Of a DNA stretch of 64,000 bases, positions 37,485 to 46,874 are shown one piece after another. Both the position numbers and the translations under genes were made by a program. The DNA lies in contig NZ_JAJVKV010000010.1 in the NCBI RefSeq assembly GCF_024198175.1, positions 186,001-250,000 on the forward strand. The letters are read 5' to 3'. The notes under the pieces are model-generated. The model did not search any database, had not been told where the DNA came from, and was given only the letters and a program-made list of their open reading frames with translations. Source of the DNA: Pyxidicoccus xibeiensis (GTDB lineage Bacteria > Myxococcota > Myxococcia > Myxococcales > Myxococcaceae). Each line of letters begins with the position of its first letter. Position 1 is the stretch's first letter.

Positions 37485-39758
37485 TCAGCGGCCCTTGGAC
37501 GCGCGGAACTCGCGGGTCACCGTGGTGCCAGAGGTGATGGTGACGTCGAACTGCTTGCCGCCGGACGGGTGCTCGAAGACGAGCTTGTAGGTGCCAGGGG
37601 GCAGCTTGTACGTGGCGCGGCCGGCGACCTCGCCCTGGCGCTTCCCGTTGAGGAAGACGGTGGCGTAGGGCGCGGCCTGCACCTGGAGCGTGCCCGTGGA
37701 GACGGCCGCGGCCCGGCCCTCCTGCGGCTCACTGGGAGCGGGCCGAGACTCTCCGGCCGCGGGCGTGGGCACGGCGGCCAGGGACTCCTCGCGCTTCAGC
37801 CCCTCGACTTCGGCCTCGGAGTCGGCGCTCGCGCGGCCCGCCGGAGTCCGCGCGTCGTTGGCGGCGGTTCCCGGGGGCGCTTCGGCGGGGGCCGAGGCCG
37901 TGGACGGAGGGGTGGCGGCGCGCTCAGTCACCGTGGTGGGAGGAGGCCCGGCGGGCGCGGGCTTCGACTGGGAGCCCATCACCGCGATGCCGCCCGCGAT
38001 GGCCGCCAGGCCCAGCACGGCGGCCAGTCCCAGCGCCCAGGGACGCCGGCTCGACACGGACTTCCCGTGCGCTGCGGCGTCGGGCTCGTGGGTGGCGGGA
38101 ACCTCGCGACCCGAGCGTCCGGCCTCCGCCGGCTCCGTCGACAACCCGGCGTCTTCCTGCGCGTCCGGTCCGAGCGAGGACGCCCCCTCCGGCCGGCTCG
38201 GAGTCTTCGCGTCGGTCCTCGCTCCGGAAGAAGCGTCCACCCCCTGCGCGGACACAGACGCCACACCCTCCGGACGACTCGGGAGCTTCGCGCCCGAACC
38301 ACTCCCCAAGGACGACATCCGCTCCGGTCGGTTGGAGGGCCCCGCGCCCGGGCCCGTCACCACGGACGACACACCCTCCGGACGACTCGGGGGCTTCGCA
38401 CCCGAGCCCGTCGCCACGGACGACACGCCCTCGGGCTGGCTCGTCCGCTTCCCGCTCCCCTCCCCTGCCTCGGGCGGGGACACGGCCGGGGTGCCCTCCG
38501 GACGACTGGAGCGGACCGCGGCGATGGGCGCGGCCACGGGCGGCATGGGCGCACGAGGCACCGGAGACGACGCCACCGCCGGCAGCGGCATCATCGGCGT
38601 GGCCATCGGCGGCAGCGGCACGGCGCCCTGCTCCGCCGCCCTGCGCGCCAGCACGAAGGTGGCCGCATTGACGTCCTCGTCGGGAGATGGCGCCACCCCG
38701 GCACCGCGTCCACCGGCGACTCCGGGCATCACCGCGGTGGGCTCGCGAGGCGCGGAGCCAGCCGCGTCCTCTCCCCGGGGCTGCGGCGCGCTCTCGACGT
38801 GGGTCCGCTCCTGCACGGCGGGCAGGGCCTGGGTGTGGCTGCTGGGAAACAGGCGCCGCATGAAGGCGCTCAGGTCCGTGTCGTCCACCGTCCTGGCGTG
38901 CTTCAGCACGCACTGGGCCAGGGCGCGCTCCAGCTCACCGGCCGTCTGGAAGCGGGCCGCCGGGTCCCTGTCCAACGCCCGCACCACGATGGCGTCCAGG
39001 TCCGCGGGCACGTCCGGGTTGAGGCGGGCCGGAGGCGCAATGGCGCTCTGCTGCACCGCGCGCAGCACCGCCACCTCGGAGTCACCGTCGAACAGCCGCC
39101 CGCCCGTGAGCATCTCCCACAGCACCACGCCCAGCGCGAAGATGTCCGTGCGCGCGTCCACGGCCTCGCCACGGGCCTGCTCCGGGGACATGTACGCGAA
39201 CTTGCCCTTGAGCACGCCCGGCTGGGTCAGCACCTTCCCCGCCTTGGCGATGCCGAAGTCCGTCAGCTTCACCGCCCCGTCGTAGGACAGCAGCACGTTG
39301 TGCGGGGTGACGTCCCGGTGCACCAGGTCCAGCGGCTGCCCGTTCACCTTGACCCGGTGCGCGTAGTGCAGCCCTCGCGCCACCTCCGCGCCGATGTGCG
39401 CCACCAGCACCGGCGGCACCGGCTCCATCAGCTCCTTGCTCTTCTTGCGCAGCTCCCACAGCGAGCAGCCGCGCACGTACTCCATGGCCAGGTAGTACGT
39501 GTCCTGGTGCTTGTCGAAGTCGAAGATCTGCACCACGTTCGCGTGGTTCAGCCGCGAGGCCAGCCGCGCCTCCGCGATGAACATCCCCACGAACTCCGGG
39601 TCGCTCGCGAGGAAGACGCGGACCCGCTTGATGACGACTTCCTTCTCGAAGCCCTCCGGCCCGCGCGCCGTGCACAGGTAGATCTCCGCCATCCCGCCTT
39701 CGGCGAGCTTGCGGCGGACGACGTACTTGCCGATGTGGGTGCCGGCTTCGAGCGTCAC
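37485..39758 (-). CDS. Membrane Ser/Thr protein kinase with C-terminal PEGA domain
   Basis: The 757-residue Hanks-type kinase has a glycine loop in KLAEGGMAEIYLC, the ATP lysine in VVIKRVRV, the catalytic loop in LVHRDVTPHNVLLS, the metal site DFG in KLTDFGIAK and the SPEQ substrate motif in YMSPEQARGE. A long Pro/Ser/Gly-rich juxtamembrane region with repeated SRPEGVSSV blocks follows. One membrane helix (PWALGLAAVLGLAAIAGGIA) and a C-terminal PEGA domain (TVFLNGKRQGEVAGR, YKLPPGTYKLVFEHPSG) complete it. The PEGA domain would be extracytoplasmic. GTG 39758 lies 18 bp after the stop of the upstream paralogous kinase, so both are probably one transcript. Confidence 0.93.
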   Translation of the reverse strand: MTLEAGTHIGKYVVRRKLAEGGMAEIYLCTARGPEGFEKEVVIKRVRVFLASDPEFVGMFIAEARLASRLNHANVVQIFDFDKHQDTYYLAMEYVRGCSLWELRKKSKELMEPVPPVLVAHIGAEVARGLHYAHRVKVNGQPLDLVHRDVTPHNVLLSYDGAVKLTDFGIAKAGKVLTQPGVLKGKFAYMSPEQARGEAVDARTDIFALGVVLWEMLTGGRLFDGDSEVAVLRAVQQSAIAPPARLNPDVPADLDAIVVRALDRDPAARFQTAGELERALAQCVLKHARTVDDTDLSAFMRRLFPSSHTQALPAVQERTHVESAPQPRGEDAAGSAPREPTAVMPGVAGGRGAGVAPSPDEDVNAATFVLARRAAEQGAVPLPPMATPMMPLPAVASSPVPRAPMPPVAAPIAAVRSSRPEGTPAVSPPEAGEGSGKRTSQPEGVSSVATGSGAKPPSRPEGVSSVVTGPGAGPSNRPERMSSLGSGSGAKLPSRPEGVASVSAQGVDASSGARTDAKTPSRPEGASSLGPDAQEDAGLSTEPAEAGRSGREVPATHEPDAAAHGKSVSSRRPWALGLAAVLGLAAIAGGIAVMGSQSKPAPAGPPPTTVTERAATPPSTASAPAEAPPGTAANDARTPAGRASADSEAEVEGLKREESLAAVPTPAAGESRPAPSEPQEGRAAAVSTGTLQVQAAPYATVFLNGKRQGEVAGRATYKLPPGTYKLVFEHPSGGKQFDVTITSGTTVTREFRASKGR

Positions 39759-39776
39759 GGGGTTTCCGGAAGAGGG

Positions 39777-42308
39777 CTACTCGAACTTCACGCTCACGAC
39801 ATTGATGTCGATGGGCTTGACCTCGATACGCCGATTGAGCGTTTGCTTGAGGTCGGGATTGAAGAACTTGCAGTCATAGGTGCCCACGCGGAGCTCCACG
39901 GCCTCGAAGGGCGTCTCCCCCAGCCGCCTCCCGCCGCACGTCACCTCCGCCCACGGCTGCACCGCGAAGCGGACCCGGGCCATGCGCCCCTCCGAGCGGG
40001 ACTCGGTCCGGGCCCCGCGCTCCCGGGTGCTCGGCGCCGGGGACGCGGCGGGCCGGGCTTCCGGCTCCAGCACGAAGCGCTCCACCTGCTCGGGCCCCGC
40101 GCCCACCTTGAGGGTGCGGCTGCGTGGCTGGTGCTTCGCCGCCTCCACCCGCACCGCCACGTCCTTCCCGGGCTCCGCCTCCAGCACCACCGGCGCCGGG
40201 CCCCGCCGCTGGCCGTCCACGATGACGACGGCGTCGGCAGGCTCCGCCTCCACCCGCAGCCGCACCCGCGGGCTCGCGGCCGGCTCAGCCGCCGTGGACG
40301 CCGCGCGAGTCACCGGCGCGGGCGGCGGCATCGCCGTCACGGGCACCAGCCGCAGCAACCCGGGCGACGCCGTGCCCGTGGCGGGAACCTCCACCGTGGT
40401 CCGCAGCTCCTGGTAGCCCTCGCGCGTCACCACCACGGGGTAGCTGCCGGCCGCCAGCGGAGGCAACACCAGCGGCGTGCGCTCCACGAGCGTCCGGCCC
40501 TCGAGGACCACCGTGGCCCCCGGCGGCAGCGTCTCCAGCCGCACCGTCGCGGGCGGAGTCCGGGGCCAGGCCCACGCCAGCGTGGCAATCACCGCCACGA
40601 CCACCAGCAGGCCCACGCCCACCAGCCACCCGCTCCGCCGGGGCTCGGCGGGCGCCGCCTGCTGCGCGGCCACCGCTCCCGGACGCACCGGGGCCGGGTG
40701 GGGCCGGGCCGGACGCGACATGCCCAGCGACAGCGTGGGTGCGTCCTCCTCGGCCTCGTGCTCCTGCGGCACCGACACCACCACGCGCGAGGGCCGCGCC
40801 AGCTCCGGCATCGCCAGCGTGGGCGCGTCCTCCTCCACCTCCACCGGAGGACGTGCATCCAGCCTCATCGGATGGGGCGTCACCCGCGGGGCGGCGCGCA
40901 CGTCCATCACCGGCGGCGGCGTCACGCCCAGCTTCACGTCCGTCAGCGTCGCCCGTGAAGCGGCGCGTCCGTCCACCGTCGGCGCCTCCTCCTCCACGTG
41001 GAACGGCGAGGGCACCGCCCCCATCCCCGCGCGTGAGGGCCGCTCGCCCGTCGTCAGCTCCTGGGTGCGCGAGGGCCGCTCGCCGGCCGCCGGCTCCGCA
41101 GTGCGAGAGGGCCGCTCACCCCCCGTCGCATCCAGCGCGCGGCGTGCGCCCGTCTGCCTCGCGGGGGGCCGCTCCGGCTCCGGCTCAGACTCCGGCCGGC
41201 CCGCCCTGGCGGGAGCCCTGGGCCGCAGCGCGGCCGTCGCGTCCTCGGTATGCGTCGGCGGACGCAGCGCCGGCTTCAGGCCCGTGCGGCGCGCGGCGGG
41301 GTCCGGCCGCGGAGGCATGGGCGGGGCGGGCGACTCGCCGGAGTCCTCCACCACGACCTCTCCCGAGCGGGCCTCTTCCATCAGCCGCTCCGCGTACAGC
41401 TGCTTCATGAACGCGGACAGGTGCGCGGCCGAAGACGGCAGCCGGTTCGCGGTGAGCCAGTCCTCCAGCGCCAGCTGGAGGTGCACCGCCTCCTGGTAGC
41501 GGTCCGCCGGCTCCTTCGCGAGCGCCTTGAGGACGATGGCGTCCAGGTCCGCGGGCACGCGCGTCGTCACGTGCGAGGGCGGCACCACGCGGCACTCGGA
41601 CACCGCCGACAGCGTCTGGATGTCCGTGGGACGCTTGAACAGGCGCGTGCCGGTGAGCAGCTCGTACAGGACGACGCCCAGCGCGAAGATGTCCGCGCGG
41701 CAGTCCACGCGCTGCCCCGCCGCCTGCTCCGGCGACATGTACGAATACTTCCCCTTCAGCACCCCGGAGCGCGTGACGGTGGCCTGGTCCGCCGCCTTGG
41801 CGATGCCGAAGTCCACCACCTTCACCCCACCCTCGAACGTCACCAGGATGTTCTGCGGGGACACGTCCCGGTGGACGATGCCCAGCGGCCGCCCGGTGGT
41901 CGGGTCCGTCCGCTTGTGCGCGTAGTCCAGCCCCGCGCACGCCTCGATGAGGATGCGGCACACCAGCGGCACCGGCAGCGGCTGGCCTGACAGCTCCGAG
42001 TGCTTCCACAGCCGCCGCACGTCCTCGCCGTGGATGTACTCCATGGCGATGAAGAACGAGTCGTCCTGCGCGCCCAGGTCGAAGATCTGCACCACGTTGG
42101 CGTGGTTGAGCCGGGCGGCGATGCGCGCCTCGTCCAGGAACATCTTGACGAAGTCGTCGTTCTCCGCGAGGTGCGGAAGGATGCGCTTGACGACCAGCAG
42201 CTTCTCGAAGCCCTCCGGGCCCTGGCGCCGCGCAAGGTAGATCTGCGCCATCCCGCCCGTGGCGAGTCGCTTCAGGAGCTGGTAGCGGCCATAGGTTTCG
42301 ATGGACAC
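39777..42308 (-). CDS. Membrane Ser/Thr protein kinase with several PEGA-like domains
   Basis: The 843-residue Hanks-type kinase has the glycine loop RLATGGMAQIYLAR, ATP lysine in LLVVKRILPH, catalytic GIVHRDVSPQNILV and KVVDFGIAK. A low-complexity region with GERPSR repeats and a membrane helix (LVGVGLLVVVAVIATLAWA) precede three PEGA-like modules: PGATVVLEGRTLVERTPLVL, VIVDGQRRGPAPVVL, and a C-terminal RRLGETPFEAVELRVGTYDC. GTG 42308 matches the family start (SIETYGRYQLLKRL); a GTG at 42341 is in frame. It is the larger twin of the next kinase and likely duplicated from a common ancestor. A promoter-like pair lies at 42406-42378. Confidence 0.93.
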   Translation of the reverse strand: MSIETYGRYQLLKRLATGGMAQIYLARRQGPEGFEKLLVVKRILPHLAENDDFVKMFLDEARIAARLNHANVVQIFDLGAQDDSFFIAMEYIHGEDVRRLWKHSELSGQPLPVPLVCRILIEACAGLDYAHKRTDPTTGRPLGIVHRDVSPQNILVTFEGGVKVVDFGIAKAADQATVTRSGVLKGKYSYMSPEQAAGQRVDCRADIFALGVVLYELLTGTRLFKRPTDIQTLSAVSECRVVPPSHVTTRVPADLDAIVLKALAKEPADRYQEAVHLQLALEDWLTANRLPSSAAHLSAFMKQLYAERLMEEARSGEVVVEDSGESPAPPMPPRPDPAARRTGLKPALRPPTHTEDATAALRPRAPARAGRPESEPEPERPPARQTGARRALDATGGERPSRTAEPAAGERPSRTQELTTGERPSRAGMGAVPSPFHVEEEAPTVDGRAASRATLTDVKLGVTPPPVMDVRAAPRVTPHPMRLDARPPVEVEEDAPTLAMPELARPSRVVVSVPQEHEAEEDAPTLSLGMSRPARPHPAPVRPGAVAAQQAAPAEPRRSGWLVGVGLLVVVAVIATLAWAWPRTPPATVRLETLPPGATVVLEGRTLVERTPLVLPPLAAGSYPVVVTREGYQELRTTVEVPATGTASPGLLRLVPVTAMPPPAPVTRAASTAAEPAASPRVRLRVEAEPADAVVIVDGQRRGPAPVVLEAEPGKDVAVRVEAAKHQPRSRTLKVGAGPEQVERFVLEPEARPAASPAPSTRERGARTESRSEGRMARVRFAVQPWAEVTCGGRRLGETPFEAVELRVGTYDCKFFNPDLKQTLNRRIEVKPIDINVVSVKFE

Positions 42309-42377
42309 GGCGAGCTGACCGCTCCCCCAGGCTGCCACCACAAGTGGCCAACGGGGTCGGGACGCGGAGAGGACCCC

Positions 42378-42406
42378 AGGGTAAGCGCACCGGCCAGGGG
42401 GGTCAA
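42378..42406 (-). promoter_or_regulatory. Putative sigma-70-type promoter for the twin kinase genes
   Basis: On the minus strand, TTGACC (42406-42401) and TACCCT (42383-42378) are 17 bp apart. They lie about 70 bp upstream of the first kinase start. Confidence 0.45.
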
Positions 42407-42440
42407 ACGACTGTCCGCGTGAGGCGACCCGACCCGGCAG

Positions 42441-42752
42441 CTAGCGCCGGGCGGCCCGAACCTCGCGGGTCTCCCGCATCAGCGCTTCCAGCTCGTCCAG
42501 GTGGCGCTTCAGCACCGGCATCAGCACCGGGGCGGCATCCACCCGGTCGAACAGGTCGAGCACCCGGTCCACCCTGCGCTCGATTTCCGCCGCCCGCGTC
42601 GGGGTGATGCGCCTCAGCAGCATGTCCGCCCCGGCCTCCATCAGCACCCGCGCCACGGCGTCCCGGGAAGCGAGCGGCTCTTCTCTCCGCTGCCCTTCCC
42701 CCCGGATGACCCGCAGTCCCCCCGCTCGCACGGGCGAGCGGGCTGCGGTCAT
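42441..42752 (-). CDS. Small conserved-looking hypothetical protein
   Basis: The 103-residue protein has no recognised family. It is charged and predicted mostly helical, with an Arg-rich N-terminus and a helix pair (RAAEIERRVDRVLDLFDRV, VLKRHLDELEALMRETREVR) that could form a coiled coil. ATG 42752 has GAAGGA six bases upstream and good codon bias from there on. It lies upstream of the kinase pair on the same strand, 132 bp away, with a promoter-like element between them. Confidence 0.6.
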   Translation of the reverse strand: MTAARSPVRAGGLRVIRGEGQRREEPLASRDAVARVLMEAGADMLLRRITPTRAAEIERRVDRVLDLFDRVDAAPVLMPVLKRHLDELEALMRETREVRAARR

Positions 42753-42912
42753 CGTCGTTCCTTCGTCATCACGGGAGCTCACCGGGTGCCTCCTCGGCAG
42801 CAGCGGGTACGACCTCAGGGTACACACCGGAAGGTCCCCTCCAATTTTCTGGTCATTCGCACAGGCAGGTGCAGACCTGTAGCACCTGGGACTGACATGA
42901 CCGTCGAGGGGT

Positions 42913-42929
42913 GGATGGCCCGGCCATCC
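42913..42929. promoter_or_regulatory. 17-bp palindrome GGATGGCC-N-GGCCATCC
   Basis: A perfect 8-1-8 inverted repeat lies 32 bp after the stop of the large lipoprotein gene and upstream of the small hypothetical gene. The loop is too short for an ideal terminator, so it may be an operator or part of a larger 3' structure. CAGGTGC-N9-GCACCTG lies just beside it. Confidence 0.35.
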
Positions 42930-42961
42930 GGTGCGTTACACCTGCTGCCCGCCTGCCTGCC

Positions 42962-45928
42962 CTACAGCGAGTCGCACGAGCGGCGATAGGTGATGGCGAT
43001 GCGCGCGCCCGGCGCCGGCACCACGTCGAACACGACGCTGTTGGTGGCGCCGTCGTAGCGCCAGCCGCCCGTCACCGCCGTGCCGTTCACCGTCACCACC
43101 ACGCTGCCCGGCTCCGGCACCTCGCTGAGCGGGAAGCGGCTCTGCGCGGAGAAGGCCTTGTCCGCCACCGCGCGCAGCAGCGGCCGGTAGTCGGGGGCGC
43201 AGACGCTCACCACCTCGCCTCCCGTGCGCGTCGTCGCCTCCGCGTAGCGCGTGCCCGCGCCGCCCGCCGTGTCGCAGCCCTCCTCCGGAGGCGCAATCGC
43301 GTAGAAGGTGGCGCGCTGGGGCTGGTTCTCGCCCTTGAGCTGCTGCGCCCACTGCACGTACGTCTCCACCGCGTCGGGCGAGTGGTCGTCCTCGTCGCTG
43401 ACGAAGAGCACCACCAGCGCGGCCTCCTCGCGGAGGAAGCCGGCGTTGCCGTCGCGCGGCAGGCTGGTGCGCGGGTCATCCACGTTGTTCACCAGGGGCC
43501 GGGACAGCGCGCGGCGCATGGCCTCGAAGCCCTCCTCCACCTCCGCGCACTTGCCCACCTGCACGTTGCGCTGCAGTTGCGCCGCCAGGTCCGGCATGGC
43601 GCTCGTGAGGATGCGGTTGAAGGTGTTGTCCGCCGGGAAGAAGCGGCCGGCCTCGCCGCCCAGAGCGCCACCCGGGCAGTTGTCGGCCGGGTTGGGCTGC
43701 GGCGCGGTCTGGATGCCGGTGGTGGTGACGGCCACGCGCAGGTTGACGTTCTTCTCCAGCGCGGTGTCCACGAACGTGGGCACCGCCTCCACCAGCCGGG
43801 TCTGCTCCACCGCCATGGAGTCCGTGTTGTCCACCACGAAGAGCACGTCCACCTTGCTCACGTCCTGCTGGACGAAGTTGTCCGTCTTCTCCACCCGCTT
43901 GGAGGACTCGCCAATCAGCGGCACCAGCAGCGGCGCCGGCAGGTCACTCGAGCTCACGTACAGCGGCGACACGTTGAGGCCCCAGACCTGGGCGAAGTAC
44001 TCCACGCCCACCGTGAAGCCCTCGTTGGGCTGCAGGGTGAAGGGCAGCGGGTCCGGCACGCGCTGGAGGGCGAACTCGGAGTCCGTGGTGCCCGGGCCAA
44101 TGGACACGTTGTCCACCGTCACCGGCGCGGCGCACGCGTTGAGGAAGTTCACCTCCATCGGATCGGCGGGGCAGTCGCGGCGCGCCACGCCCCAGTCCAG
44201 GTACCGGCGCGACGCCACCAGGCACGCCGCCTGCGAGTTCGCCTTCAGCGGCACCAGGATGACCGGGTTGGCCGGGTCCATCTGCTCCACCTGCAGCTCG
44301 CCGAGGAACTGGCCCCCCGCGGGAGGCGACTGGAAGCCCACCAGGAAGCTGAACCAGTCCCCGGGGTACATGATGCCGCCATACAGCTCGCCGCCCGGCA
44401 GGCTGAACACGCCGCCGCCGTCGTCACGCAGCCGGATGTTCTTCACCGGGCACAGGTCCGTGCCCCGGTTCTCCAGCTTCACGCCCAGCACCGCGCCCTG
44501 CGCCGGCGGCACCGTGCCGAAGTCCAGCGCCAGCGGGGTGACGGAGAGGTTGCACGGCGCGTGCTCCTCGGCCTGGCCGCGGAAGTCCATCTGCACGGTG
44601 GCCGCGGAGAAGGCATTGGTGGTCATCACCAGCGAGCCCGTCGCCGCGCCCGTGCGCGTGGGCTCGTAGAAGACGGCGATGTTGACCTCCTGGCCCGGCT
44701 GCAGCGTGTGCGGCAGCGCCAGCGGCGTGTGGTTGAATTGCACCGCCCCACCCGGCGCCGGCTGCCACTCCAGCGTGTTGAGGGTGAGCGCGCCCGCGTT
44801 GGACGAGCCGCAGTTCTTCACGTTGACGATGACGCGCGTCTTCGAGCCGAGCGGCTGCTTGCCGAAGTCGTACGACAGCGGCGACACGCACAGCTCCGCC
44901 GCGCCGCCGTAGCCCCTCATGCCCACCGGCAGCGTCGGGTGGCGGCGGCTCTCCACGAAGTACAGCGCGGTGTCCTGCGCCGGGCCCTGGTGGTCCGGGC
45001 TGTAGCGCAGCTGGAAGCCGCGCACCTCACCGGGCTGCAGCACCAGCGGGAAGCCGGGGTTGGCCTGGCTGAACGACGCGTCCTTGCCCTCCAGCGCCAG
45101 CCGCGTCACCGTCACCGGCTCGGTGCTGATGTTGCGGATGCGCGACTCGCGGTAGGACTCGCGGTCCACCGGCACCGCGCCGAAGTCCACCACCTCCGGC
45201 TCGGCCACCACGGCGCGCTCCAGCGCCTCGGCGGCCACCTGCACCGGCACGTCCGCGCAGCCGCGGCAGGGCGCAATCGCCAGCGCCACCTGCTTCCTGC
45301 CCACGCGCACCGGGTTGAACGTCACCGGCACGTCCCGCTTCTCGCCCGGGCCCAGCGTCACCGGCTCCAGCACGAACTCGTCGCGGTCCGCCCCCACCAG
45401 CCGCGGCGTCACCTCCACCGGCATCTCCGAGGGGTTCTCCAGGCTGAGCGACAGCGTCTTGCTGGCGTCCGCTTCAATTCGGCCGAAGTCCAGCCGCCGG
45501 GGCGACAGCCGCGCCCACGCGTCCACGCCCAGGCCGGACAGCGGAACCTTCAGCAGCGGCTCGATTCGCGTGTCCGACTTCACCACCAGCATGGCCGGCA
45601 GCGCCCCCGGCTTGGGCGGCGCGAAGCGCACGCGCAGCGTGCACGCGCTCCCCGGCTGCAGGCTGTGCGGCCCTTCATGGGTGAACTCCGCCTGGTAGGA
45701 GCCCTCCGGCCCCTCCACCCAGACCTCGTTCACGTTGATGCGCGCACGGCCCACGTTGCGCAGCGAGATTTCCGCCTCGCGCGCGTCGAAGATGGCCACC
45801 TTCTGGAAGTCCACACCCCCGGGGGTGGCCGTCAGCCGTCCATCCGCGAGGGACGAACGGTCCCGGTCCGCGCACCCGGCAAGCAGCACCACCACCGCGA
45901 GGGCCACACTGGCCCAGCGCCCCGTCAT
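42962..45928 (-). CDS. Large lipoprotein with tandem ASH-like domains and a vWA-like domain
   Basis: The 988-residue protein begins with a lipoprotein signal (ASVALAVVVLLAGC). Repeated immunoglobulin-like blocks of 90-120 residues follow (VDFQKVAIFDAREAEISLRN, LDFGRIEADASKTLSLSLEN, VDFGAVPVDRESYRESRIRN, YDFGKQPLGSKTRVIVNVKN). They match the ASH/HYDIN and choice-of-anchor-D type. Residues about 690-900 look like a von Willebrand A domain with VDVLFVVDNTDSMAVEQTRL; DNTDS resembles the DxSxS metal site. ATG 45928 has GGGAG upstream and starts the signal; the open frame extends upstream to 46036 without one. It is probably a surface protein for binding or adhesion; the partner is unknown. Confidence 0.85.
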   Translation of the reverse strand: MTGRWASVALAVVVLLAGCADRDRSSLADGRLTATPGGVDFQKVAIFDAREAEISLRNVGRARINVNEVWVEGPEGSYQAEFTHEGPHSLQPGSACTLRVRFAPPKPGALPAMLVVKSDTRIEPLLKVPLSGLGVDAWARLSPRRLDFGRIEADASKTLSLSLENPSEMPVEVTPRLVGADRDEFVLEPVTLGPGEKRDVPVTFNPVRVGRKQVALAIAPCRGCADVPVQVAAEALERAVVAEPEVVDFGAVPVDRESYRESRIRNISTEPVTVTRLALEGKDASFSQANPGFPLVLQPGEVRGFQLRYSPDHQGPAQDTALYFVESRRHPTLPVGMRGYGGAAELCVSPLSYDFGKQPLGSKTRVIVNVKNCGSSNAGALTLNTLEWQPAPGGAVQFNHTPLALPHTLQPGQEVNIAVFYEPTRTGAATGSLVMTTNAFSAATVQMDFRGQAEEHAPCNLSVTPLALDFGTVPPAQGAVLGVKLENRGTDLCPVKNIRLRDDGGGVFSLPGGELYGGIMYPGDWFSFLVGFQSPPAGGQFLGELQVEQMDPANPVILVPLKANSQAACLVASRRYLDWGVARRDCPADPMEVNFLNACAAPVTVDNVSIGPGTTDSEFALQRVPDPLPFTLQPNEGFTVGVEYFAQVWGLNVSPLYVSSSDLPAPLLVPLIGESSKRVEKTDNFVQQDVSKVDVLFVVDNTDSMAVEQTRLVEAVPTFVDTALEKNVNLRVAVTTTGIQTAPQPNPADNCPGGALGGEAGRFFPADNTFNRILTSAMPDLAAQLQRNVQVGKCAEVEEGFEAMRRALSRPLVNNVDDPRTSLPRDGNAGFLREEAALVVLFVSDEDDHSPDAVETYVQWAQQLKGENQPQRATFYAIAPPEEGCDTAGGAGTRYAEATTRTGGEVVSVCAPDYRPLLRAVADKAFSAQSRFPLSEVPEPGSVVVTVNGTAVTGGWRYDGATNSVVFDVVPAPGARIAITYRRSCDSL

Positions 45929-46084
45929 GGCTCCCACCCCTTCCCCACCACCATCGCCCATGGCCGCCGTTCTCCCCACACCGTGGAGGACGTACGGATC
46001 GGTGGCGAAGCTAGGCACCCACACCAGGGCGGGCAACCACCCACGGATGGGAAAACCGGCGCCCTGGCGCGCGCCTGTCGCCTT

Positions 46085-46729
46085 TCAAATCTTCGGGATG
46101 CGCAGCGTCTTGCTGATCATCGCGCTGCCGCTGGCCACATACAGCAGGGCGAGCGGGTGGAGCACCACCGGCCCCAGCTCCCACACCCCGCCGAGCAGGT
46201 CCGCGCCGATGCGGTCCTTCCAGGTGGCCACCGCCAGCACCATGACGAGCGCCAGGCTGGTGGGGATGGGCGTCCCCTCGAAGTACTTCACCTTCCCCGT
46301 GTCGTCCGCCAGCTCCGCGGAGGTGACGTTGAAGCGCGCCAGCCGGCTGATGCCGCACGCGACGAAGTAGAGGAGCGCCGCCACGTCCAGCCCGCCGCGC
46401 AGCCCCACCGCGAAGGCCAGCGCCGCTGGCGCCATGCCGAAGGAGATGACGTCCGCCAGCGAGTCCAGGTCCGCTCCCAGCGGCGACTTCTTGAAGCGCC
46501 ACCGGGCGATGCGCCCGTCCAGGAAGTCCAGCAGCAGCGCCATGGGCATCAGCCCGAAGGCCAGCCACAGCCAGCCCTTGTCTCCCGACGCCAGGAACTG
46601 CATGGCGGAGAGGATGGCCCCGGCTCCCGCGAAGCCGTTGCCGAGCGTCACGAAGTCGGCGAGCACGAACGTGCGGATCATCGAGAAGTGGCGGCGCGGG
46701 CGGCGCGCTGCGGGCGGCTCGGTCGTCAT
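46085..46729 (-). CDS. pssA: CDP-diacylglycerol-serine O-phosphatidyltransferase
   Basis: The 214-residue membrane enzyme has the CDP-alcohol phosphotransferase motif: DGRIAR, then GADLD and SLAD, giving D-G-x2-A-R-x8-G-x3-D-x3-D. About seven hydrophobic helices surround it, and the N-terminal FVLADFVTLGNGFAGAGAIL is typical of phosphatidylserine synthases of this class. It makes phosphatidylserine, the precursor of phosphatidylethanolamine. ATG 46729 is clear. It is divergent from the acylase-like gene. Another alcohol acceptor cannot be excluded from sequence alone, but length and the KYFEGTPIPTS segment favour serine. Confidence 0.9.
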   Translation of the reverse strand: MTTEPPAARRPRRHFSMIRTFVLADFVTLGNGFAGAGAILSAMQFLASGDKGWLWLAFGLMPMALLLDFLDGRIARWRFKKSPLGADLDSLADVISFGMAPAALAFAVGLRGGLDVAALLYFVACGISRLARFNVTSAELADDTGKVKYFEGTPIPTSLALVMVLAVATWKDRIGADLLGGVWELGPVVLHPLALLYVASGSAMISKTLRIPKI

Positions 46730-46802
46730 ATGCGTGCTCTCCTAGCACACACCTTCTTCACTGCCCGTAGCCTCGTGCATGGAAGTCGCGTCTGGTACGT
46801 TG

Positions 46803-46863
46803 GGGAGGGAAATAGTCACCTCCCAGAAAACTTTTGACGCTGCGATTTTCCGCTTCCTACGCT
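46803..46863 (+). promoter_or_regulatory. Putative promoter and inverted repeat before the acylase gene
   Basis: TTGACG (46834-46839) and TACGCT (46858-46863) are 18 bp apart. The inverted repeat GGGAGG-N10-CCTCCC (46803-46824) lies just upstream. The -10 is only about 12 bp from ATG 46875, so the transcript would be nearly leaderless, which fits the lack of a ribosome binding site. Confidence 0.35.
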
Positions 46864-46874
46864 CGGACACTGTC

